A stretch of 64,000 nucleotides of DNA from Phytophthora sp. 'mugwort' (Eukaryota; Oomycota; Peronosporomycetes; Peronosporales; Peronosporaceae): positions 3,100,001-3,164,000 of the forward strand of contig JAUCEF010000005.1 of assembly GCA_033558025.1 (NCBI GenBank), in the 5' to 3' direction. Positions 57,201 through 64,000 of the stretch are shown here, in pieces; positions within the stretch are counted from its first letter, which is position 1, and every line of letters starts with the position of its first letter. Made by a program: the position numbers and the translations under genes. The notes beneath the pieces were generated by a model. That model did no database searches and was not told the DNA's origin. It saw only the letters and a list, made by a program, of their open reading frames with translations.

Positions 57201-58499
57201 AGATTGATACGTCTCGTCCGTCCACCACTTTTGCTCGGCCTGTAAGAACGGCGGGTAGATGTTCACTTTAAGGCACGTGTTGGCGTCCAGTAGATCGTAC
57301 GACAACATACTACGCGCCACCGTTTCGTAGTAGTCTGCGTAGACTTCCTGGAAAACCTGAGCTATCAGTGCTTCACTTCGTGAATCAAACTTTTGTAACC
57401 CTTCAGCATTGAGTCGAGTGGGTGGGGGCACTTGCAAGCGTCGAAGAATGCGATGCGGGCGATCCACTGCCATTGGAACTGTCCTCGCTGCAATGAGATA
57501 CTCGTCCACTTGCTTCCAATATGACTCCATGGTCTTCACGTATCGTCGCTTCTCGAGCTCAAATGTTCGCGGTGTGGCCTGTACGGGCTCCAGTTGTAGT
57601 GTTCTACACGTCTTGTTGTCATTCTTACTTAGAGAAAAACTTGTTCGTGATGTGGGGCCTCGAGCACGAGGTTTCGTGGGAGACAGTGAACGGGAAACGC
57701 CCTGGCTGTTGTCTACGTGTCGAGCATACCTCCTCGAACCCTCGACAGACACGCTAAGCGGCTCAAAGTCGTTCTCTTCTGTGTGATCCGGTCGTTCCTC
57801 TCGAGGCGAGAGAGGTCCACCTTGTTGAAACAAACCCAAGGACGACTTGGACTTGGTCGGAGAGCTACGTTCAAGCACCGGACTCACCGCCATCGGTCGC
57901 GCTGAGGGAGAACGCAGCGGTGACGTGGTAAACGTCACTGGTATCTGAGCTTCTCGCTTCGTAAAGGTGGAGATCCGTTCGATTGTGAGCGTACGAGCCG
58001 ACTGTGTGTAGTACGCTCCGATCCGGTCACTCAGTCGATAGTATCCTCGATCCTCAACACTGGCCGTCATCTTCTCACCTGGTCGATATGACGTCTGCAA
58101 GAGCTTCCTCTGCTTCTGTAGTGGTTCTCCTCGCGTTACGGGACCCATGAGTCCTCCTAATGGTCCCATCGTCTCGAGCATCTCGTCTTGAGGTCCTTCA
58201 AGACGGTTGATTCGTCTCTCGGATCGTGGACTTGGAGCTTCATCCGTATGATCTCGGACGTCGCAGTTGCGAGTATTGATGGCGCATTGAAGCATCTTGA
58301 GCCTCGCCAGTCGCACGGGGCTGCGTTTGGGCGAGCCGCGTGCCACATACTGCGACGTCGTGTCGTCCCCGACTTTCGTCTGGCCCTTCATCTCGTCGAT
58401 CTTTAGTCGACGAGCCGTCTCCGTTTCCTTAACTCGAGTAGAGGGACGCACCACAATGCTAAATTTTGCATTGAGAGCGACTCCTCCGTCCTCATTCAT
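45218..58499 (-). CDS. Axonemal inner-arm dynein heavy chain (DNAH3/7/12-like)
   Basis: One 12.8-kb exon (58499-45693) and two small exons (45611-45430, 45350-45218) give 4,373 residues, typical of single-headed inner-arm dyneins. P-loops are visible in AAA1 ([14 protein letters not shown], about residue 1,655), AAA2 ([11 protein letters not shown], about 1,936), AAA3 ([11 protein letters not shown], about 2,321) and AAA4 ([10 protein letters not shown], about 2,690). The AAA1 sequence [30 protein letters not shown] is standard. The stalk coiled coils flank the microtubule-binding domain at about 3,050-3,150. The C-terminus is restored only by the last two introns: [20 protein letters not shown], then [14 protein letters not shown] to SQLDD. 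Role: bending force in zoospore flagella. The subfamily is a tentative call from length and motif style. The start could be 58391 (see findings). Confidence 0.95.
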
Positions 58500-58510
58500 T
58501 ACCAATTGAT
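58491..58510 (+). promoter_or_regulatory. Candidate initiator for DRC7, overlapping the dynein start codon
   Basis: CTCATTCATTACCAATTG matches the oomycete initiator (TCATTC) followed by an FPR-like CA(A)TT(T) stretch, about 20 bp before the DRC7 ATG. The CAT inside it, at 58497-58499, is the complement of the upstream-most dynein heavy chain ATG. Confidence 0.4.
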
Positions 58511-58514
58511 CTCC

Positions 58515-61226
58515 ATGGTGCTGGATATGCGAGCTGATGCCAAGGATGGCGCCAGTGGAGACTCGAACAATCACTTGGACGAACGTCAAGACGTCGTGAC
58601 TCAGTCCGATGAGGACGCCGCGATCGCCGCGCGACAGTTTACGATGGCCGGCGTCGTAAGCACCAAACTGCGACGTCTTGTGGATGACACGGCGGATGTC
58701 ACCGAGACGCTGGCGTCCAGTAGCAACACCCCAAAGGAACAGCTTTGTCTCGAGTTCATTGCCGGTTTCCAGCGCCAATTCGAGCGCATGTTCCCGACGC
58801 GACGGCCGCTGTATCTGTATCCGCCCAACGAAAAGGGCGTGCCCAAGTTCGTGTGCACGACGATCCGACCGACGTTGCTGCCGTATCGTGGTTTGTACGA
58901 GTGTCACGCCTTAGCACGTTTCCTGGCGGACGTCGTCGAGTATGAACCTCTTGCCAATCCGACGACTCCACCGGTTTGTCTACCGTCGCCGTCGTTCACT
59001 CTCAAGTGGCGGTCCGGGGACAGTTTTGACTTGGCCACGCTACTGACATCTTTCTTGATCGGTGCCGGTTATGACGCCTACGTCGTGAATGGTCTCGCAC
59101 CTCGGTGGGTGTGTCTTCTGGATCAAAGTAAGACCCCCGTGCCGGTTTTACCAGTAGAAGAAGAATTGATCAAGGCTCATGAACGCGAAGACGCGACGTC
59201 CGAGCCGGTTAAAGTACCAGGTGGGAAGACATCACATGACGTGAGTCTCGTGAGTCGCACGACATTCGCGAGCAAGTATCTGCAGAAGCAGAAAGTGGCC
59301 GAGAACACACGACGTGATAACGCACGACGAGTATTGGACTTCAGCGACGGGGACAACGACGATGACGAAGATCCGCTCGAGGGAAAGCGAGCACACGCGT
59401 GGGTCCTCGTTCGTGCCGGGAAGCGCGATGTGTCCGAGCATTTCTACCTCGAACCATCAACGGGACGCGGCTATTCACTGCAAGATGCGCCGTACACATC
59501 CATTGAGAGCGTCTGGAACCATGAAAACTATTGGGTCAACATGCAGCAGCAGCCCGTGCATCTCACGCTTTTCGATCTCTACAATCCAAGCGACTGGGAG
59601 TACGTGTTTCTATCTGCTGCAGAGCGCAAGTCGGCGAAAGAAGCCGACCCGCACGGCGCAAAAGGAGCCACAGACCTCGCAGACGATCTCAAGATGCTGA
59701 GTACCGACAGCGACCAGCATCAACATGGCGTAGACGACGACGATCTCATCCTCGATATCCCTCCGTCCTGGGTCACAAAGCTTCAGATTGACCGCGCAAC
59801 ATACAAGAAGCGGTTTGTCAAGGATTGTCAGCACGTGACTCTCTATCACCGCGCTAAAGTCGAAGAGTTCGCTGACAACACGCACGAACAAGGCTTGGTC
59901 GCACGGGTTACGCTTTTCCGTGACGTCGGCTGCACTCTCCCCATCGAGATCCGTGAATACTTCAAGAACCGGAAGGACAAACTGGAAACCCGTGTCCGGT
60001 TCCCATTTGAAGGCAAATTCGACGAGCACTTTGCACCTGGTCGCGTCCCAGAGGCACTCAAAGCACGCACAGAATGGATCGGGTATCGTCGTGAGCTCCA
60101 ATTCTACACCAGTGCTCGGCCTGACGGTCTCGTGCGACGTGAAGAAGACATTCAACAACGCGTGGTAGAGCACTTCGACGGCCGAGACGACTTGCTGATC
60201 TATCGGTCCGTGACTCTCGCCACGGACAAAGACGAAGTGGACTCGAAGAATCCCTACATTTTGCCAGGGGGTCCTGCCGGTGAAATCGCGATCAAGAAGA
60301 TGAAGGAGAAATTTGCGCGAAATCCGTCAATTGGAGCGGATGAAGATGAGCGCAAGCGAACGTTCAATGTCCATGACGGCTCGATCCGCGTATATTTCCA
60401 CTATGCTACTGGGAAAATTACGGCAGGGTCACGAGTATATTTCAAAGCTCCTAATGTCCCTGTCGAGGTCGTGATGGCGGATCCCACTGCGAAAAAGCCT
60501 AAGCTTTCCGTACTTGAAAACGAGCTACGTGCATCTCTCCAGGTAACGTTCGATCGCTTTCCTCTTTGCTCTGCTTCGTTCTCATAGTGCGTCATACATT
60601 GGTAGATGGAGAAGGATTGCTACAGTGCTGTTCGCCACTCTGACATCGAGACACAAGACATTCTAAAAATCCGAAAACGCGAGGAAATGGTGATCGTCTT
60701 GGAGACGACTTTCTTTGACAGTAACGAGGACGACGCACAAGCCAAAGAGAATGAAGACGCCAAGGAACTCGACAAAAACGTACGTGAGGTGTCTAAGGAT
60801 TGTAAAGTGAGCACCGCGTTGACTTGTTTCGCTATGCAGGCAAAAAAAGACGTCGATTATCTTAGTCCGTTCCTGCAGAGCATTCACGCGACGGGGAATT
60901 TGTCAAAGGAGGAGGCTCAAAGTGTGCGGGAAATGTGTCTGCGCAACCTGAAGGAGCGGCTGCTGGAGCGAGCCAACATCATCCAAGCTCGACTGGACAA
61001 GGAGAACGCGCTACTGGCCAAGCGCCAAGCCGCGTTCCAGCGCAGCCAGCGCGAACACGATCAGGGCACAGACGAGGAGTTCGAGCGCTTCTGCAGCGAA
61101 ACCATGTTCCGCATCCAGATCCTGGAGCAGCGCCTGGCGAGCCACGAAGAGACGGCGCTGCAGAAGTATGCTGAGATGGACAAGCGTCTGCATAGTGACC
61201 CACGTCTGCGCGTGCTGCACCGATAG
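58515..61226 (+). CDS. DRC7: Dynein regulatory complex subunit 7 (CCDC135)
   Basis: Two exons (58515-60542 and 60606-61226) join in phase 0 to 882 residues, against about 874 in human DRC7. The N-terminal third has the CCDC135 transglutaminase-like region: CHALARFLADVVEYEPL, then ATLLTSFLIGAGYDAYVVNG and WVCLLD. The middle contains the HAWVLVRAGKRDVSEHFYLEPSTGRGY segment, normal for the family. The last 250 residues are mostly coiled coil. The protein is part of the nexin-dynein regulatory complex, which links outer doublets and regulates the inner-arm dyneins. It is divergent from a dynein heavy chain, with start codons 15 bp apart, which suggests shared control. Confidence 0.92.
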
Positions 61227-61464
61227 ACGACGAGACGGGAGGTAGGTGTGTTGTAGTAGTTCCTTGTGGAAGCCCTTCGTTTTATTCGCGTTACACGGAG
61301 ACAGGGACGAAGCAGGGAAGTTCAATACACTATCAAAGAGACCTAACAGAATCTTCCCACACCTCAATGCCGCCCCGCGAACGCTCCGAGCGACTCCCAA
61401 CTCCTGACTGAGCCAAGAACCTTCTGCATGTGTCCTCAAGCTTCAAGGCAGATAAAGACGATGC

Positions 61465-61906
61465 TTAATAGTCCTCGTCTCCGCCAAACATGTCCATGCC
61501 ACCGCCCATGTCGATCTCCTCCTCCTCCTCAACAGGCTTCTCCTCCTCCTTGGCAGGGGCAGCAGCACCTGCAGCACCGCCAGCAGCAGGGGCAGCACCT
61601 GCAACGGGGTAAATCAATCACACAAATAAAAAGTCAGTATTTGTCTGCAACTTAACAGGTAAAATGCAAGAATGATGGTCGCGTACCAGCCGAGGGGCCG
61701 GCGAGGAACTTCTCGACGTCCAGGCCACGGCTCAGCAGGTCGGCGAAGAGCGGGGCAATGTAGGCAGACACGTCGTTGCCCGAGGCCTCGAACGTCTTGC
61801 TCAGAGCATCAGCCGTGACCTCAACGCCGGCGTCGAAGAGCGCCAGGACGGCCAGAGAGGCGGCGAACTCGTCGCGCTGGGTCTTGCTAAGGTTGGCGAA
61901 GGACAT
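61465..61906 (-). CDS. RPLP1: 60S acidic ribosomal protein P1
   Basis: Two exons (61906-61687 and 61598-61465) join in phase to 117 residues. The N-terminal helical dimerisation domain (MSFANLSKTQRDEFAAS, YIAPLFADLLSRGLDVEKF) is followed by the Ala/Gly/Pro hinge. The acidic tail ends EIDMGGGMDMFGGDEDY, a variant of the usual SDDDMGFGLFD. It forms the ribosomal stalk with P0 and P2 and recruits translation factors. P1 rather than P2 is inferred from the N-terminal half. The first ATG is at 61906. Confidence 0.93.
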
Positions 61907-61912
61907 GGTCAC

Positions 61913-62371
61913 GTCAGGAAAGATAGAACTGAATCGGTTTAAGCTCGAGAGCGGAAGTCAGTATGGAGCAACCATGAGGGCGGCAAATGGCCGCGAATGA
62001 CTGGTCCTCCTAGGGCGGCGGAATATCGGCCAGTGAGATACGCGATTTCTTGACCAGGTTGTACGATGTGTACGAAACATGAAATTCGCAATGAGAAGGA
62101 GACCGTCGTGCAACATACACCTCCCACAACGAAAAAGATAGTGTCCACCTAAAATGGACAACCCCATTGTCAATGGCAGTTGCCGATACCATTACGATAA
62201 TATGCTATTATCCCAAGGCTACGGGGCATGGTATCTACAGTTGCGAGCTCTCCCTCACAATACTGTGTCCAGATGGTTGCTAGCTCAAGAGATACGCAAG
62301 CCAGTGATCGTCGCAAAGCTGGATGACATTTGCCATATCGAGCCGGTTGCAGCATCACCCACTCTCGCTCA
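61913..62371. other. Divergent upstream region of the P1 and RING genes
   Basis: This stretch of about 460 bp must contain both promoters. I see no supported gene. Short frames on both strands have no recognisable content, and no clear initiator match was found. Confidence 0.35.
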
Positions 62372-63292
62372 ATGGTAGCCGTGCGGAAGAACGAAGACAT
62401 CACCGTCGTGTTTTCGTCCGGCGCGTCCCTAGCAGAAAGCTACCACCGTTCCGTCGATCATTCCCATCCTCGCACAGCTCCGTCGACGCCAAACGGATTC
62501 GGCAGACGGGTAATCGTCAGCAAACGCGTCCGTGAGTTGGCCGACATTCCACGCGCTGCAGGTCTTCGAGATGTGCGCGTTGAAGTCGCCGTGGCTCACA
62601 CCAAAAGCAAACTGAAAGCTCGGTTCTTCGTTGAGTTGAAGCGCGAAAAGACTATGCCCCGCCAGATTTGGGGCTTCGGTGTGTCGCTCTTAGACGTCCG
62701 CAAGTTCGAGCTCCAGATGAACCACCTTGTGAAGACGCACTACAGAGCAAATCGCCAAGGTGAACGAAACGGAGTCAATAAGTGCTGCATGATGTGTGTA
62801 CAGCTCAAGGAGGAAATGCGTGACTGGTCAGCTGTGAAGTGTTGGAGCACCATAAACCCGGGACACAAGCAGCAGAAGTGCGACACCGTTAAACTCTTCT
62901 TCGACAAACTCTTTGATCTGCTTAGCACGCACGCACAATGGATGCACGAGTGTGAAGCTCTACGCGAACTCCTGCGCTCGACCGAGAAGCTGACTGAAAT
63001 GCAGTATCCTCATGACGCAGATGCCGTCGTCGTGATCCGTTCACTCCGTCGAGTCGAAATCAACGACGGGGAATACGGCCAGCAAGACGCAGACTGCACG
63101 ATCTGCATGGCCAAGATCAATAAGTTCCCAGAGGAATCAGCTGACCGAGGGCGCGCGTGCGGAGTGAAGCTGCCATGTGGACACCGCTTCCACGACACGT
63201 GCATTTGCATGTGGCTCCACGCGCGTCTGGACTGTCCCGTATGTCGCGGACACGTATCTGCTCCGTCGCTTTCTTCGTCGAGACGCCTATAA
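62372..63292 (+). CDS. RING-H2 finger protein, probable E3 ubiquitin ligase
   Basis: A single exon from the first ATG encodes 306 residues. The last 60 residues hold a C3H2C3 RING: CTICMAKI, a 15-residue loop, then LPCGHRFHDTCICMWLHARLDCPVC, with all eight metal ligands present. The preceding 240 residues are basic and mixed in predicted structure, with a Cys/Trp-rich stretch (VNKCCMMCVQLKEEMRDW) and a helix (TVKLFFDKLFDLLSTHAQWM), but I recognise no domain there. No membrane segment is seen, so it is likely a soluble ligase. The substrate is unknown. Confidence 0.82.
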   Translation: MVAVRKNEDITVVFSSGASLAESYHRSVDHSHPRTAPSTPNGFGRRVIVSKRVRELADIPRAAGLRDVRVEVAVAHTKSKLKARFFVELKREKTMPRQIWGFGVSLLDVRKFELQMNHLVKTHYRANRQGERNGVNKCCMMCVQLKEEMRDWSAVKCWSTINPGHKQQKCDTVKLFFDKLFDLLSTHAQWMHECEALRELLRSTEKLTEMQYPHDADAVVVIRSLRRVEINDGEYGQQDADCTICMAKINKFPEESADRGRACGVKLPCGHRFHDTCICMWLHARLDCPVCRGHVSAPSLSSSRRL

Positions 63293-63319
63293 TTATAATA
63301 ATAATAATATTATTAATAG
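63291..63319. repeat. Short AT-rich simple repeat
   Basis: A run of ATA/ATT trinucleotides (AATTATAATAATAATAATAT) starts just after the RING gene stop. It could be part of its 3' UTR and could form a short hairpin. No other function is apparent. Confidence 0.7.
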
Positions 63320-63423
63320 GCACCTGTATACATAGACTTGGGTATCCGTCAAGCATATGTATACGTCCTGTAGCGTAGGATAATTTGAGGTTTTCAGGAA
63401 TAGAGTATTGTTGTTGGCCTTAT

Positions 63424-64000
63424 CTACAAATGGTCTCGAAGAACGTCCTTATCTCCCTCAACCTCAACGCTAAACGTCAGCCGTTCGTGAACACCATTCG
63501 TAATAATGACCTCGGTTGATCCTGGATAGCTCACCAAATTCCCCTCTTCGCTCACCAATGCAAGTGCTCCGCTGAACGGCAAGACTCAGTTGAATACGCT
63601 CAGATGGTGCAAATTCACACGACGGTAGTCGAATAACTGCTCGTGCAGTAGTGTGGCGGGTCCTGTCGCACTCGTTTTGATCGGTCTAAAGTATGCGAAC
63701 ACAACCTCGTCGCCCGCGACAGAACCTTGTTGCTGAGCACCACCGAGATCGTAGCGTTCGTGGTGCCCGATACGATCGAATCCGCGTCCGTAGAGTTGTC
63801 ATCGACAAGCGAAAACGTAGTAAAGCTGAGTCCCCAGCCAAAGGGGAACGCCGGTTTCCTCTTGAAGTATCGATACGAACGACCAGGATACGTGGTCATG
63901 TTCATACTCGTCATGTCCACTGTGTCAACGTAATCTGAGCGATACATGGTGACGGGAAGTTTTCCACTAGGATTCGAGTCACCAAAGAGAATATCTGCAA
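63424..64000 (-). pseudogene. Decayed GH3 beta-glucosidase/xylosidase, 3' part
   Basis: The frame enters from the right window edge with DILFGDSNPSGKLPVTMY and YPGRSYRYF, then FPFGWGLSFTTF, signature segments of glycoside hydrolase family 3 before its fibronectin-III-like domain. Near 63729 the frame is lost by one base and the homology continues in another frame (GDEVVFAYFRP, then TLLHEQLFDY). It shifts again near 63608 (APSERIQLSLAV) and once more near 63565 (FSGALALVSEEGNLVSYPG) to a stop at 63424. At least three frameshifts in 400 bp mean either a pseudogene or poor sequence here. Intact family members hydrolyse beta-linked glucosides or xylosides of plant or oomycete cell walls. Confidence 0.7.

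Noticed and set aside
58500..58907. Extension of the dynein frame 136 codons upstream of the first ATG
   Set aside because: It overlaps DRC7 coding sequence on the other strand, the residues do not resemble dynein, and the frame is open only because it mirrors DRC7.
1..64000. CRISPR arrays, rRNA and tRNA genes
   Set aside because: No spaced direct repeats and no convincing tRNA A/B box pair (GGTTCGANNCC type) were found by eye in the gaps; a tRNAscan run would be needed to be certain.

Overview
The window is nuclear DNA from an oomycete, most likely Phytophthora or a close relative. The evidence is: compact genes on both strands; short GT-AG introns (mostly 60-90 nt) with CTAAC-like branch points; oomycete-type initiator motifs near some starts; a Tc1-type transposon; and genes for a motile flagellate cell (axonemal dynein heavy chain, nexin-dynein regulatory complex subunit, CEP120). 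It is not prokaryotic. The gene models below were built by joining reading frames across introns whose phases agree, using family knowledge. No database was searched.

Layout, left to right. 1-6.3 kb: the 3' part of an auxilin-like J-domain gene, then a CEP120 orthologue on the minus strand. 6.3-10.3 kb: a quinone-oxidoreductase-like dehydrogenase, a frameshifted PIF1-like helicase remnant, and an unrecognised protein with a Cys/His cluster. 10.5-15.2 kb: an ALC1/CHD1L-like remodeller (SNF2 plus macro domain), phosphopantothenoylcysteine decarboxylase (CoA synthesis) and octanoyltransferase LIPT2 (lipoate synthesis). 15.4-22.4 kb: a complete 12-exon separase with an embedded SAP domain. 22.7-31 kb: an armadillo-like/methyltransferase fusion, a secreted Calx-beta/TNFR-like cysteine-rich protein, and a long disordered protein with a QRICH2-like C-terminus. 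31.4-36.5 kb: amidophosphoribosyltransferase (purine synthesis) and exportin-2 (CSE1). 36.6-38.2 kb: an intact Tc1-like transposon with 242-bp inverted repeats, sitting in the shared upstream region of exportin-2 and a BTB-ankyrin-FYVE gene (rabankyrin-5 type). 41-44.5 kb: a PDZ protein and a cyclin. 45.2-58.5 kb: one 4,373-residue inner-arm dynein heavy chain. 58.5-64 kb: DRC7, ribosomal protein P1, a RING-H2 protein, and a decayed GH3 glycosidase running off the right edge.

Functionally most of the window is housekeeping. There is a noticeable group of centriole, flagellum and cell-division genes (CEP120, separase, cyclin, dynein heavy chain, DRC7, perhaps the QRICH2-like gene). The most interesting points are: the head-to-head dynein/DRC7 pair, whose ATGs are 15 bp apart; the transposon splitting a divergent promoter; the SAP domain in separase; a zinc-finger-like insert in CEP120; a GC-AG intron; several stop-free introns whose length is a multiple of three; and two decayed genes. 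I saw no CRISPR array, rRNA or tRNA gene.
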